Shown here: piece by piece, positions 17,741-27,434 of the stretch | Layout: the number at the start of each line of letters is the position of its first letter | How positions within the stretch are numbered: position 1 is the stretch's first letter | Source: Thalassotalea sp. G2M2-11 | GTDB taxonomy: Bacteria > Pseudomonadota > Gammaproteobacteria > Enterobacterales > Alteromonadaceae | Reading direction: 5' to 3' | NCBI RefSeq assembly: GCF_017168195.1 | Contig: NZ_JADNYL010000005.1 | Location: 1 to 64,000, forward strand | Length of the DNA: 64,000 nt | Program-made: the position numbers and the translations under genes | The notes under the pieces: model-generated | The model's database searches: none | What the model saw: the letters and a program-made list of their open reading frames with translations, nothing else | What the model was told of the DNA's origin: nothing

Positions 17741-19501
17741 ATGTTAGGTCCTGTTTGGCAAAAAATTGTTATCACTCTGCTGTTGATTATATTGCAACCA
17801 AAGGGGTTAGCGCAGCCAGTAAAACAAATTCAAGAAATCCGTGAACCTGAAGCTGCAACAGGAATTGAGCAAAAGCAAGGTGTTAAAACGAAAGAGTTTA
17901 TGGTCGTTGCTGCTAATCCATATGCCAGCCAAGCGGGTTATAATATTTTGCAGCAAGGAGGTAGTGCCGTAGATGCAGCAATAGCTGTGCAGATGGTATT
18001 AACGCTGGTTGAACCTCAATCTTCAGGTATTGGAGGCGGTGCTTTTATTCTTCATTGGAATCGTAGTGAGCATCAGTTAACCACTTTTGATGGTCGAGAA
18101 ACCGCTCCTAAAAAAGCAGACTCTCGGCTGTTTCTTGATGAAAATGGTCAAACTATTCCTTGGATAAAAGCGGTTGTTGGTGGTCGATCTGTCGGTGTGC
18201 CTGGGGTACTGTCTGCATTAAAAATGGCGCACCAAAAATATGGCAAACTTGCGTGGGAGACACTATTTCAAGATGCGATCAAGCTGGCTGAACAGGGTTT
18301 TATTGTATCACCGCGTTTAGCGAAATTAGTGAGTTTAAGGTTTAATCCTGGTATCACAGAACTTCCTGCGATTAGGGATTACTTTTTCCCAAATGGTCAG
18401 GCGGTTAAAGCGGGCGATACGTTAAAAAACCCTCAACTAGCTAATGTACTGAAAAGTATTGCTAAGCAAGGTACGGCACCTTTTTATCAAGGCTGGATAG
18501 CAAAAAAAATTGTCAACGCAGTACAATCATCACCAGTGGCGCCTGGCAAATTATCGCTTAACGATATGGCAAGTTATGCTGCTGTTGAGCGACCTGCTGT
18601 TTGTGGCCCGTATCGTCATTATCAAGTCTGTGGCATGGGACCTCCTAGTTCAGGTGGTATTGCTGTGTTGCAAATATTAAAACAATTAGCGCCTTTTAAG
18701 ATGTTTGAGCGCAAATTTGATGATGCCCAAACCTTGCACCTTTTTACCCAAAGTTCCCGTTTAGCTTTTGCTGATCGTGCCCGCTATTTGGCTGACAATG
18801 ATTTTGTATCTGTGCCAGTTGCCGGCTTATTAGATGATAACTATTTGAAGCAAAGGGCGAGCTTAATTGATGTCAATCATGATGTTCAGCCTGCTTTAGC
18901 TGGTCATCCTAAAGGTGCTGTCGCCTTAGCTGATGATTCTGCAATGGAGTTACCCTCAACCAGTCATCTTTCTATCGTTGATGCTCAAGGGAATGGCGTG
19001 TCTATGACTTCAAGTATTGAGATGGGCTTTGGTTCAGCAGTTATGGTTGAAGGGTTTATTTTGAATAATCAACTGACAGATTTTTCATTAGCTCCTCAGG
19101 TTAATGGAAAATGGGTTGCCAACCGGTTAGAACCGTTAAAAAGGCCGAGAAGTTCCATGGCGCCTATGATGGTATTTCAAGACGGTAAGTTGGATATTTT
19201 ACTTGGATCACCTGGTGGTAGCCGAATTATTAACTATGTTGCGCAGACTTTATTCGCCTTGCTTGATTGGCAATTGACACCACAACAAGCAATAAACCTT
19301 CCTAAGATCACGAATCGTAATAAAGTGACGACCTTAGAAAAAGGCACATTGCTTGAGCAATATAAACCTGCACTAGAAGCAAAAGGTCATCAGGTTAAAA
19401 TTCGAGATCTGAATAGTGGTTTGCATGCCATTAAGATCACCCAAGACGGTTTACTTGGTGGGGCCGATCCGAGACGAGAAGGAAAAGTGATGGGAAACTA
19501 A
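17741..19501 (+). CDS. ggt: Gamma-glutamyltransferase (gamma-glutamyltranspeptidase)
   Basis: A 586-residue periplasmic Ntn-hydrolase that cleaves glutathione and transfers its gamma-glutamyl group. Signal peptide about 1-24 (MLGPVWQKIVITLLLI...LAQ). The autoprocessing threonine that becomes the small-subunit N-terminus is T407 in PSTSHLSIVD, in the slot of the TTHYSVVD motif of E. coli. Other hallmarks are PQSSGIGGGAF, PPSSGGI and GSPGGSRII. The length is typical. Ribosome site is AAGGAG. The preceding DTW gene is only 12 nt away. Downstream is a 36-nt hairpin between convergent genes. Confidence 0.95.
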   Translation: MLGPVWQKIVITLLLIILQPKGLAQPVKQIQEIREPEAATGIEQKQGVKTKEFMVVAANPYASQAGYNILQQGGSAVDAAIAVQMVLTLVEPQSSGIGGGAFILHWNRSEHQLTTFDGRETAPKKADSRLFLDENGQTIPWIKAVVGGRSVGVPGVLSALKMAHQKYGKLAWETLFQDAIKLAEQGFIVSPRLAKLVSLRFNPGITELPAIRDYFFPNGQAVKAGDTLKNPQLANVLKSIAKQGTAPFYQGWIAKKIVNAVQSSPVAPGKLSLNDMASYAAVERPAVCGPYRHYQVCGMGPPSSGGIAVLQILKQLAPFKMFERKFDDAQTLHLFTQSSRLAFADRARYLADNDFVSVPVAGLLDDNYLKQRASLIDVNHDVQPALAGHPKGAVALADDSAMELPSTSHLSIVDAQGNGVSMTSSIEMGFGSAVMVEGFILNNQLTDFSLAPQVNGKWVANRLEPLKRPRSSMAPMMVFQDGKLDILLGSPGGSRIINYVAQTLFALLDWQLTPQQAINLPKITNRNKVTTLEKGTLLEQYKPALEAKGHQVKIRDLNSGLHAIKITQDGLLGGADPRREGKVMGN

Positions 19502-19524
19502 GTATCAATCCACTCGTCACTTTA

Positions 19525-19560
19525 CCCCATAAAAATAGGTGTTATACCATTTTTATGGGG
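19525..19560. terminator. Long hairpin between convergent ggt and a lipoprotein gene
   Basis: CCCCATAAAAAT pairs perfectly with ATTTTTATGGGG, and the interior GGT/ACC can continue the stem past one bulged A. No T-run follows on either strand. A role as bidirectional terminator or 3'-end structure is inferred. Confidence 0.6.
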
Positions 19561-19565
19561 GATAG

Positions 19566-20000
19566 CTAAAACGGGTCTTTTAATATTTTGTTTATTACCC
19601 AATGATCATCAAGCTGGATCAGGGATATGCGTTTTACATCTTTTAGTCGTTCTTCGTTGTAATATCCATCGAAATAGATGGTGATCACTGCTTTGTTCTT
19701 AAATTGTTCTCGAACTTTGACACCAGTTGAATCTGGTTCAATGACGACATTGTCGTACGGCATGTTAAATATGTGTCTCGCTACGGCATTGGGAGACTTA
19801 TAATGCAATAGGATCCTAGACAGTTTGGGGCTACAAACAGAAGCAGCCTTTTCTAAGTCTTTTTCATTATATAAAGCGTGAAAAAATGCTACAGCGACTT
19901 TTTCTGGGTTATCAATGTCTTTAATTTTATTTTCATCTTGACCACAAGCGGTTAGTAGTATGAGTAAAGGGGCAAGGATAAGGTAACGGATGCTTTTCAT
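19566..20000 (-). CDS. Putative lipoprotein, NTF2-like (DUF4878-type)
   Basis: A 144-residue protein with a lipoprotein signal: MKSIRYLILAPLLILLTAC with the lipidated cysteine at position 19 (lipobox LTAC). After the lipid anchor, the sequence NPEKVAVAFFHALYNEKDLEKAASVCSP is typical of NTF2-like lipoproteins of the DUF4878 kind, and the terminal beta strands (VITIYFDGYY, DDHWVINKIL) fit that fold. No function is known. The ATG at 20000 was chosen over the longer ORF because the lipoprotein signal starts there. D-to-inner-membrane sorting residue +2 is Q, suggesting the outer membrane. Confidence 0.72.
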   Translation of the reverse strand: MKSIRYLILAPLLILLTACGQDENKIKDIDNPEKVAVAFFHALYNEKDLEKAASVCSPKLSRILLHYKSPNAVARHIFNMPYDNVVIEPDSTGVKVREQFKNKAVITIYFDGYYNEERLKDVKRISLIQLDDHWVINKILKDPF

Positions 20001-20053
20001 AAAATTATTCTGTAACGGCAAAGATATCGACATAATACATGATTTTAGTGAAT

Positions 20054-20078
20054 AAAAAAGGCGCATAAAGCGCCTTTT
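20054..20078 (-). terminator. Terminator after cysK
   Basis: AAAAGGCGC / GCGCCTTTT with an ATAAA loop. On the minus strand it ends in six T, 35 nt after the cysK stop. Confidence 0.9.
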
Positions 20079-20113
20079 GTCGTTTGGCTATCAAAGCCAG
20101 CTTTTGTGTTTAA

Positions 20114-21082
20114 TTACTGTACAAGTTCTTTGTCAGAAAAGGTATCAGTAAATAAGGCACTGGATAAATAACGCTCAGCTGAACTTGGTAAAATGACCAC
20201 AATATTCTTTTCGGCATTTTCAGGTTTTTCGGCTAAACGTTTGGCTGCAACAACTGCTGCGCCGGAAGAAATACCAGCAAGAATACCTTCTTCTTTCATT
20301 AGACGATGTGCCATTTCCATCGCTTCTTCATTAGATACTTGCTCAACGGCATCGATAATGTCGAGATCTAGGTTACCAGGAATGAAACCAGCTCCTATGC
20401 CTTGTATCTTATGAGGCCCAGGGGTTAATTCTTGACCAGCTAGTTTTTGAGAAATAACCGGCGAATCTGTTGGTTCTACCGCTACTGATAGTACATCTTT
20501 ACCTGCAGTGTGCTTCAAGTAACGACTCACACCAGTAATTGTACCGCCAGTGCCGACACCAGCAACAAAAATATCAATATTGCCATCAGTGTCTTGTAAA
20601 ATCTCAGGCCCAGTGGTTTTTTCATGAATTTCTGGGTTTGCAGGGTTATCAAATTGACCGAGTAACACATATTTATCAGGATCTGAATCTTTGATTTCTT
20701 GTGCTTTTGCGATGGCACCGCCCATACCTTTCGCACCATCGGTTAATTCTAACTTTGCACCAAGTGCAGCAAGAAGTTTTCTGCGTTCAAGGCTCATTGT
20801 TGCTGGCATGGTTAACGTGATTGCATAGCCACGTGCTGCGGCGACAAATGCTAAGGCAATACCTGTGTTACCACTGGTTGGTTCAATGATTTCTTTACCC
20901 GCTGAAAGTTCACCTTTTTTTTCAGCATCCCAAATCATATTTGCACCAATGCGACATTTCACGCTAAAGCTTGGGTTTCTTGCTTCTACTTTAGCAAAGA
21001 CATTACCACCAGTGACACGATTTAGTTTAACCAATGGCGTTTTACCAATAGAGGTCGAGTTATCTTCAAAAATATTTGGCAT
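20114..21082 (-). CDS. cysK: Cysteine synthase A (O-acetylserine sulfhydrylase)
   Basis: A 322-residue PLP enzyme that makes cysteine from O-acetylserine and sulfide. Features: the start [18 protein letters not shown], the lysine in [13 protein letters not shown] that binds PLP, the PTSGNTGIA loop, GTGGTITGV phosphate cup, and the GISSGAA serine near the C-terminus. The ATG at 21082 has AAGGA at correct spacing and is preferred to a TTG two codons upstream. The gene stands alone and is followed by a terminator. The second active-site features suit CysK rather than CysM. Confidence 0.96.
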   Translation of the reverse strand: MPNIFEDNSTSIGKTPLVKLNRVTGGNVFAKVEARNPSFSVKCRIGANMIWDAEKKGELSAGKEIIEPTSGNTGIALAFVAAARGYAITLTMPATMSLERRKLLAALGAKLELTDGAKGMGGAIAKAQEIKDSDPDKYVLLGQFDNPANPEIHEKTTGPEILQDTDGNIDIFVAGVGTGGTITGVSRYLKHTAGKDVLSVAVEPTDSPVISQKLAGQELTPGPHKIQGIGAGFIPGNLDLDIIDAVEQVSNEEAMEMAHRLMKEEGILAGISSGAAVVAAKRLAEKPENAEKNIVVILPSSAERYLSSALFTDTFSDKELVQ

Positions 21083-21307
21083 GTGCAAATCCTTTGATAA
21101 TTAAATTAGTTAACATTCGCGAGTAATTAACGTTTAATCATTATTATTCTCACGATATAGTGATAATAGTAATTCTTATTTCTATAAAAAGAAGTTCCGA
21201 TTCGTTATATCTTATATTACAAAAAGTAATAAGAAGCTAAACTAATGCTACCTTTTAGCAAGTATGGTGAATTTTATTACAAGAAGATCAGCTTTTGAGG
21301 ATAGTTT

Positions 21308-22159
21308 GTGTTGGAGAAAAAGCAAATAACGGCCGAGCCCGATCGTGGCGATGTAAATAGGCTGACTAAAGAAGAAACTAAAAAAATTCTTACTCCTTTT
21401 GCATTTGAAATTGATAAATCATTGTTTGGCTTACCACTAGCTGTCCCTTGGAAAAGAGCCGTTGCTATCAGCGTTGATTTTATGTTGATCGCTTTGCTGG
21501 CAGAAGCGCCTGGTGAATTACTTGCGTTTGTTGTTGCGCTGACATTTTTCCGCCTGGGTAGTAAAAAGCGACTAGAAAAACTTGGTAAACCGTATGGCAT
21601 TAGAAGGCGAATGTTACGTTACTTAGGTGGTGTGATGTTATTTGTTATTTTGGTGGATTTCCTCTCAGAGGTTAATTTCGAACTGTCAACTCCCATAGCT
21701 GATACAAGCGGTGGAAAACCTGAACTTATTATTGACAACTCGAAGCAAGTTAAGGTTATTACTGAGCATTTACCTTTACTTGATGAGCAGAAGCAAAAGC
21801 AGGAACAGGAGCATGCTCAGGCTAGCTCATCGTATTATAAAGGTGTTCAGTGGCTCAAGGGGATTATTGACGATCTCGGTTTAAGTTTTGGCTGGGCGGC
21901 ATTTTATTTTAGTGTCTTAACTGCAGTATGGAATGGTCAGACGCCGGGCAAAAAGTTAATGAAAATTAGGGTAGTGCAGCTTGATGGTACGCCGTTATCC
22001 GTTTGGGATAGTTTTGGGCGTTATGGCGGTTACGGCGCTGGATTAGCAACAGGTTTATTAGGGTTTTTGCAAATTTACTGGGATCCAAATCGACAAGCTA
22101 TTCATGATAAAATTTCAGCAACTGTTGTTACCGATTTAACTAAGCAAGTGCATCAGTAA
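21308..22159 (+). CDS. RDD family membrane protein
   Basis: A 283-residue inner-membrane protein of the RDD superfamily. The family pattern is split over two hydrophobic regions: RAVAISVDFMLIALLAE near residues 55-70, and QTPGKKLMKIRVVQLDGTPLSVWDSFGR near residues 215-240, then IHDKISATVVV-like C-terminus. Between them is a hydrophilic segment rich in Q/K/E (about residues 155-175). RDD proteins are of unknown or diverse function; some have been described as Na+/H+ antiporters. The start is GTG at 21308, 7 nt after GAGG. It is convergent with the DUF5916 gene. Confidence 0.8.
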   Translation: MLEKKQITAEPDRGDVNRLTKEETKKILTPFAFEIDKSLFGLPLAVPWKRAVAISVDFMLIALLAEAPGELLAFVVALTFFRLGSKKRLEKLGKPYGIRRRMLRYLGGVMLFVILVDFLSEVNFELSTPIADTSGGKPELIIDNSKQVKVITEHLPLLDEQKQKQEQEHAQASSSYYKGVQWLKGIIDDLGLSFGWAAFYFSVLTAVWNGQTPGKKLMKIRVVQLDGTPLSVWDSFGRYGGYGAGLATGLLGFLQIYWDPNRQAIHDKISATVVTDLTKQVHQ

Positions 22160-22210
22160 GGCTGCACTTGTCAAGCAGGCTAATGATAATGTCTATGCCT
22201 GCTGCACTTG
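22145..22210. terminator. Hairpin region between the RDD gene and DUF5916 gene A
   Basis: CAAGTGCA (22145-22152) pairs with TGCACTTG (22163-22170), spanning the RDD stop. A second stem follows: AGCAGGC (22174-22180) with GCCTGCT (22197-22203). TGCACTTG recurs at 22203-22210, so alternative pairings are possible. There is no T-run on either strand. Confidence 0.45.
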
Positions 22211-22265
22211 CTGCAACAGGCACATTTGTTATTTTATAAAAGGAACCTGAGTTTTCTGCCTTTTG

Positions 22266-24647
22266 TTAAGGCATCCAAGCATAGCTTATTTTAGTAAAAA
22301 AGGTGCGCTGCTCTCTGGTTAAATCATTAAGGTAATCATCTTGATAACTGCTATCAGAGTAACCTAAATAAAATACGGTTTGAGGGTTTAATTTATACGC
22401 GTAAATAAGCTGTGTTGATAAACTTTTGTTGGTGTTTGATACTGCTGAGTATGGATTGTTGTTGGGGTTTCTATCCACATCACTGTGTACTAAATTCAGT
22501 TTTAAATAACTGTGCACATCGAATTGATAGGAGACTCTTAGCTCAGATAAATTAGCCTTATAAACATAAGCATGGTCTGCTGATAACTGACTATGAGTAA
22601 AGTTTAAATCGGCTTGTAGATGCCGAGTGATGTTATATGAAACGCTCGCATAAAGTTCGTCATAATCACCTAAACGATCATTGCGATAGTCAATTTTATC
22701 ACCCGTTCTAATTTCTGCTTCAGCGAAAATACCTGGGGTTAATTGTATACCACCATAGACAGTCAATATTTTTTCATTGAATAACCTAGTGTTGTTATCG
22801 ATTGCTAACAAGGATTCATCATGTCTTAAACCCACTTTGTCGGCAAAAGTCGTAGAGGCTTCAAAATATGATTGCATTGGGCCATCGATACCAAAGCTTG
22901 ATGTTAATGATTTCTCGAGTAATTCACCTTGTTGATTATGTTTGATTTGCCATTGCCCTGATATTTTCATTTCTTGCCATAAAGAATCCCGCTCACCATA
23001 AAAAAGGCGATCAACTAATAGGCGGTTTGAGCGAAAATCTGCTCGCGGCATAAAGCCTAAATCAGCGCGAAAGCCTTGATTAATACTTTGATGCTCAGCA
23101 GTAAAGTTCCAAAACTCAGAGCTATGTAGGTAACTGGCTTTTAGGGCATTACCTGAAAATTCATCTTGCTCACGTGTTCTATGCACTTGTTCACTATAGG
23201 GGCAATTACCAAATAAACAGTCTTTGCTTTGGCTTTGATCGCATGAGGTTAATTCATCGCCGTAGCAAAAGTCCTGGTAAAGCGTATTAGGGTATTGAGT
23301 TGATGAATTCAATACTTGCCCGGTAAGGGTATTTGACTCATCGATCCGATACTTTGAATCTAAACCAAAAACATAATTATGGTAATCATCGGCTTGTCGT
23401 AAGGTGCTGATGGCGCCAATGGAAAAGTCATCATTAAAATCATAACGGTATTTCAATGCTGCGGAATGACTTTCGGTATTGAGCGAGGCAATTTCTGAGC
23501 CTGTATTGCCTGGAACAATAAAGTTTGTTTCGGTATCGTTAGTAATGAAAAAAGCATAATTATGCGCATTTTGAGTGCCAGTTAACTTCGCGCCATAGTC
23601 TGGATCGGCAATATTTCGGGTATATACCAGATCATAATTACTTGAGAAATAGTCGGCATTATCAAGGAAAAAAGGTCGTTTTTCTTGGTAAAATAACGAA
23701 TAGGTTTTGTTGACACTTAATTGACCCGCATCACTTTCCACGGTGGAAAAATCAGGATTAAGCGTGACATTGAGTAGCGTATTAGCGTTAATGCCCCAGC
23801 GAAGATCAACGCCAGCTTCAACTTCTTTATCGCTGTGCCAATCATCTTGTGGTAAATATATATCTCTGGTGTCATTTTTATTGGCGACTATCGCGGGAGT
23901 CACTGTAATATTTTTGCCTGTTTTGGCTTGCTTAAAGCCTTTAAATTCAGGAATTTGACATAACCAACAATCATTATCTCTATCTAGGGCGATATGTGAG
24001 ATACGTAATCGCGTATCACGAGGGTATAGGCGGATCAGTTCCAAAGCCCAGATTTTATCTTTATTGTTATCTTTAAAATTAAGCATACGATAAGGCAGTG
24101 CCATTTCCACCTGATAACCTTGCTTAGTAATTTTACCAAATGAATCCCAAATGCCGTCCCAAGAGTCATTGGTTGTCCCTTTCATCACATTTTTGATGCT
24201 GTCCATTTGCACACCAAACGGATTGACAAAAAGTTCATAATTTAACCGACGATTGTTATAAGTATCTAGCTTAATGCCAACGATATCGTCTGCCCAGCGA
24301 CTATCGCGATCGCCTAAGAATGCTTGTATCTGTTCTGGGTTAGGATCGTGAGCCAAAAAACTGATATAAATGTATTCACCGTTTTCGATAATTTTGGCGG
24401 TGGTTTTCACTGGACTTGGTTCATTATTCCACGGGTAGTTAACTGTCTGTAGTGAAAATGATTTAGCGTGCAGCCAAATTTCATCATCAAGCTCCCCGTC
24501 TATGGTGGCTGATAATTTACTGTGTGGCATCTGTAATTGAGCAACTGATGAGGCACTTCCTGCATGTGAGATGCTTGTAAAAAACAGGGAGAGCAGTGTC
24601 AATAACGAAGATAATAGCTGGTAGCAGTAACAGCGTTTTAACTGCAT
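22266..24647 (-). CDS. DUF5916 outer-membrane protein with CBM9-like domain (paralogue A)
   Basis: A 793-residue exported protein. Signal peptide about 1-30 (MQLKRCYCYQLLSSLL... ending SHAG). Residues about 40-230 form a carbohydrate-binding family 9-like domain (ATIDGELDDEIW, FLAHDPNPEQIQAFLGDRDSRW). The rest is the DUF5916 region, predicted as a beta-barrel, with NPDFSTVESDAGQLSVNKTY and FYQEKRPFFLDNADYF as landmarks. A cysteine set C461, C469, C477, C482 and a C-x-x-C (DNDCWLC) are shared with paralogue B. The ligand is unknown. The ATG at 24647 has GGAG upstream; the longer ORF adds 12 residues before the signal. A tandem copy lies upstream in the same orientation. Confidence 0.83.
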   Translation of the reverse strand: MQLKRCYCYQLLSSLLTLLSLFFTSISHAGSASSVAQLQMPHSKLSATIDGELDDEIWLHAKSFSLQTVNYPWNNEPSPVKTTAKIIENGEYIYISFLAHDPNPEQIQAFLGDRDSRWADDIVGIKLDTYNNRRLNYELFVNPFGVQMDSIKNVMKGTTNDSWDGIWDSFGKITKQGYQVEMALPYRMLNFKDNNKDKIWALELIRLYPRDTRLRISHIALDRDNDCWLCQIPEFKGFKQAKTGKNITVTPAIVANKNDTRDIYLPQDDWHSDKEVEAGVDLRWGINANTLLNVTLNPDFSTVESDAGQLSVNKTYSLFYQEKRPFFLDNADYFSSNYDLVYTRNIADPDYGAKLTGTQNAHNYAFFITNDTETNFIVPGNTGSEIASLNTESHSAALKYRYDFNDDFSIGAISTLRQADDYHNYVFGLDSKYRIDESNTLTGQVLNSSTQYPNTLYQDFCYGDELTSCDQSQSKDCLFGNCPYSEQVHRTREQDEFSGNALKASYLHSSEFWNFTAEHQSINQGFRADLGFMPRADFRSNRLLVDRLFYGERDSLWQEMKISGQWQIKHNQQGELLEKSLTSSFGIDGPMQSYFEASTTFADKVGLRHDESLLAIDNNTRLFNEKILTVYGGIQLTPGIFAEAEIRTGDKIDYRNDRLGDYDELYASVSYNITRHLQADLNFTHSQLSADHAYVYKANLSELRVSYQFDVHSYLKLNLVHSDVDRNPNNNPYSAVSNTNKSLSTQLIYAYKLNPQTVFYLGYSDSSYQDDYLNDLTREQRTFFTKISYAWMP

Positions 24648-24760
24648 AGGGGGCTCCAAATAGGTTATTATTATTCTCTGCAAAGCTGCAGTACATCCTT
24701 TGGGCGTGAATTTTTACAAATTTTATAACTGATTACAATTTATTCTACTGCTTTTAGCAT

Positions 24761-24786
24761 AAAAAAACCGCGAAATATCGCGGCTT
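24761..24786 (-). terminator. Terminator after DUF5916 gene B
   Basis: CCGCGA-AATA-TCGCGG hairpin; on the minus strand it is followed by seven T. It separates the two paralogues, so gene A probably has its own promoter within 24648-24760. Confidence 0.88.
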
Positions 24787-24819
24787 TATGTCTTGCTGTT
24801 CATTATAACGAAGAAGAAT

Positions 24820-27201
24820 TTATTTTATCCAGGCATAGCTAAACTTCATAAAAACACTACGTTGATTACGCTCTAAATCACTAAAATTACGCTCAGCATC
24901 CTGATTATCAGAGTAACCTAAGTAGAAGACAGTTTGAGGATTGATTTTATATGCGTAAAGCAATTCAGAAGAGAGGTTCTTGCTGTGAACAGTAATATCT
25001 TCAGGTGCCGTATATAAATAATTATAAGGGTTTCTGTTGGTGTTGTTGTACACCATAGTTAAACGTAGGAAGCTATTGATATTAAATTGATAGGTTGCTC
25101 TGATATCAGATAATCGGGCGTTAAAGACATTGGCACCATCGGCATTTAATTGTCTAAAAATTTGTTTAACCCTGAACTCTAAATGCTTATTAATGTTCCA
25201 ATTTGCTCCAAGGCGTAAAGAATTACTCTCCCCTAAACGGTTGCTACTATAATCAATAGCATCGCCAGTGTTAATGCGGGCGTTAAGATTGACTCCTAAC
25301 AGAGGTTTGCTGTTTAGAGAAAGGTGCCATTGCTTTTCTGTAAATAACGTGGTGTTGCCATCAATGGCCAGAGAAGATTTATCGTGTCTGCTACCCACTT
25401 TATTTCGGTGAGAATAGCCTAAACGTAGATAAGTACCATAAAGGGCGTTCAGTTGGGCATTTATATCGAATTCTTTTTCTATTAATTCATTGTTATCGTT
25501 ATGGAAAATGTCCCAATCAGAGTAAATTTTAAATTGACTCCACCACTGGCCTGGCTTGGCGTACCACTTTCTATCTCCTCCGATAGAAAATTTATTCTGG
25601 TCTACGCGAGAGATAAATCCTAGATCACCACGAAAGCCTGCATTTTGTCGGTCGTAGGTCGCTCGATAGAACCACTTACTATCATTGTGATAATAACCCA
25701 CTTTGAATGCATTACCACTAAAGCTATCGCTTCCTATCGTTCTTAATAAAGGCTCATTGTATTGACAATCAGCATACTGGCATTCAATTTCACTAGGGTT
25801 TTGGCAGTTTTCAATATCATCAGCGCCGCAAAATTGCTGAAACATGTCATCTGGGTATTGGGTATTTGAGTATAATGACTGAAATTTAAATACATCGTAT
25901 TGATTGAGGCGAAAGCGTGCATCAATACCATGAACACCATTATGATAGCCATCGGCGCTGCGTAGAGTTGAAATCCAGCCTAAGGTGATATCGTCATTGT
26001 AATTATAGCGATAACGAAATGCCGTTGCTTTTGATTCACCATCAATTTCAGCGATTGCTGAAGCGCGGTTACCTGGGATCAACACACTTGTACTGCTGTC
26101 ATCGGTCACAAACAACCCGAAGGAATGATTATTCTGACGGCCCGTTAGCTTTGCACCATAATTGGGAGCATTAATATTGCGGGTATAAACCAGATTATAA
26201 TTTGAATCGAAGTAATCCGCGTTATCTAAAAAGAAAGGACGTTTTTCTTGAAAGTATAAGGCAAAGTTATTGTTGATATTTAGTTGGGCATTATCGGTTT
26301 CAACGGTTGAAAAGTCAGGGTTGATCGTAGCGTTAAGCAATAAATCAGGTGTGATACCCCATCGCAAATCTAGGCTGGCTTCGGTATTGTTTGATGAATG
26401 CCAATCGCTATTATCACTGTCTTTTTCTTCATTTTTGCCGGTAACCACTGACGGTGTTATTGTTAAATTATCACCTTGTTTAGCGCCGCTAAAGCCTTCT
26501 GCGGTATGGAGTTGGCAAAGTTCACAATTATTGGCGCGATCAAGGTAAACATTTGAGAGTCTTAGTCGTTCATCGCGTGGATATAATCTAAGTAATTCAA
26601 TGCCCCAATCCTGAAGCCCTTTTTTTTCAGTAAAGTTGAGCATACGCAAGGGTAACGCTAATTCGACCACATAACCCTCATCGTTAATCTCACCGGCACT
26701 GTCCCATATGCCGTCCCATGAATCACTTTCTTTTTTAGTGATTTCACTTTCAATACCATCAATTTGAGAGCCAAGCGGGTTGACTAGAAAACGATAAGCG
26801 GTGCGTTGATCATTATAGGTATCTATTTTTATGCCAACGACATCGTCGCCCCACGACTTATCTCGATCTCGTAAAAATGCGCGTATTTGCTCGGGGTTTG
26901 GATCATGTGCGATAAAGGCAAGATAAAAGGTTTCGCCATCTTCCATTAATAGTGCTTCAGTATTGACAGGGCTAGGAATATTATCGTGTGGTCGAGTGAC
27001 ATTATTCACTAATACTTTTTGAGCGTTTTGCCATTGGGGTTCATCAAGTTTTGCATCTATGGTGATATCACCACTCATGCGGGGAATCATAATATTTGTC
27101 TGTTCGGCAGCTTGTTGAGCGAAAGAGAGTGATGATGCTAAGAAAGCAATAATAAAAAAAATACTGTGAGTAAAAAGGAAGCGTGTTTTTACTGCAAACA
27201 T
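24820..27201 (-). CDS. DUF5916 outer-membrane protein with CBM9-like domain (paralogue B)
   Basis: A 793-residue protein, the same length as paralogue A and similar along its whole length (for example FIAHDPNPEQIRAFLRDRD against FLAHDPNPEQIQAFLGDRD). Signal peptide about 1-29 ending SLSFA. CBM9-like N-terminus, DUF5916 barrel, and a C-terminus ending FMKFSYAWIK that resembles outer-membrane barrel ends. It keeps the cysteine spacing C458, C466, C474, C479 and the C-x-x-C (NNCELC). It starts at ATG 27201 with GGAG before it. A promoter of good quality lies at 27239-27266. The pair is a tandem duplication that has diverged considerably. Confidence 0.83.
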   Translation of the reverse strand: MFAVKTRFLFTHSIFFIIAFLASSLSFAQQAAEQTNIMIPRMSGDITIDAKLDEPQWQNAQKVLVNNVTRPHDNIPSPVNTEALLMEDGETFYLAFIAHDPNPEQIRAFLRDRDKSWGDDVVGIKIDTYNDQRTAYRFLVNPLGSQIDGIESEITKKESDSWDGIWDSAGEINDEGYVVELALPLRMLNFTEKKGLQDWGIELLRLYPRDERLRLSNVYLDRANNCELCQLHTAEGFSGAKQGDNLTITPSVVTGKNEEKDSDNSDWHSSNNTEASLDLRWGITPDLLLNATINPDFSTVETDNAQLNINNNFALYFQEKRPFFLDNADYFDSNYNLVYTRNINAPNYGAKLTGRQNNHSFGLFVTDDSSTSVLIPGNRASAIAEIDGESKATAFRYRYNYNDDITLGWISTLRSADGYHNGVHGIDARFRLNQYDVFKFQSLYSNTQYPDDMFQQFCGADDIENCQNPSEIECQYADCQYNEPLLRTIGSDSFSGNAFKVGYYHNDSKWFYRATYDRQNAGFRGDLGFISRVDQNKFSIGGDRKWYAKPGQWWSQFKIYSDWDIFHNDNNELIEKEFDINAQLNALYGTYLRLGYSHRNKVGSRHDKSSLAIDGNTTLFTEKQWHLSLNSKPLLGVNLNARINTGDAIDYSSNRLGESNSLRLGANWNINKHLEFRVKQIFRQLNADGANVFNARLSDIRATYQFNINSFLRLTMVYNNTNRNPYNYLYTAPEDITVHSKNLSSELLYAYKINPQTVFYLGYSDNQDAERNFSDLERNQRSVFMKFSYAWIK

Positions 27202-27238
27202 GAATGCTCCAATTAGCGCTATAAGAAAAATGTGCGTC

Positions 27239-27266
27239 ATTGTAGAAAAGGGTTAATTAGTGTCAA
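27239..27266 (-). promoter_or_regulatory. Sigma-70 promoter of DUF5916 gene B
   Basis: On the minus strand TTGACA (27261-27266), a 16-nt spacer and TACAAT (27239-27244). It lies about 40 nt upstream of the start codon at 27201. Confidence 0.65.
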
Positions 27267-27434
27267 TCAAATATCGATAAGCGGCGCTATTCATAGGATT
27301 AATGGTATATCACAATGATTTTGTTATATATTTGTTATCATAGTGACAGAAAAAGTTAACATTAATTGCAGCATTAGCCGTGGAATTGTCGTATTATATT
27401 TCACCTTATCAATGAAGGTGTTGGGTGTGTTTTT

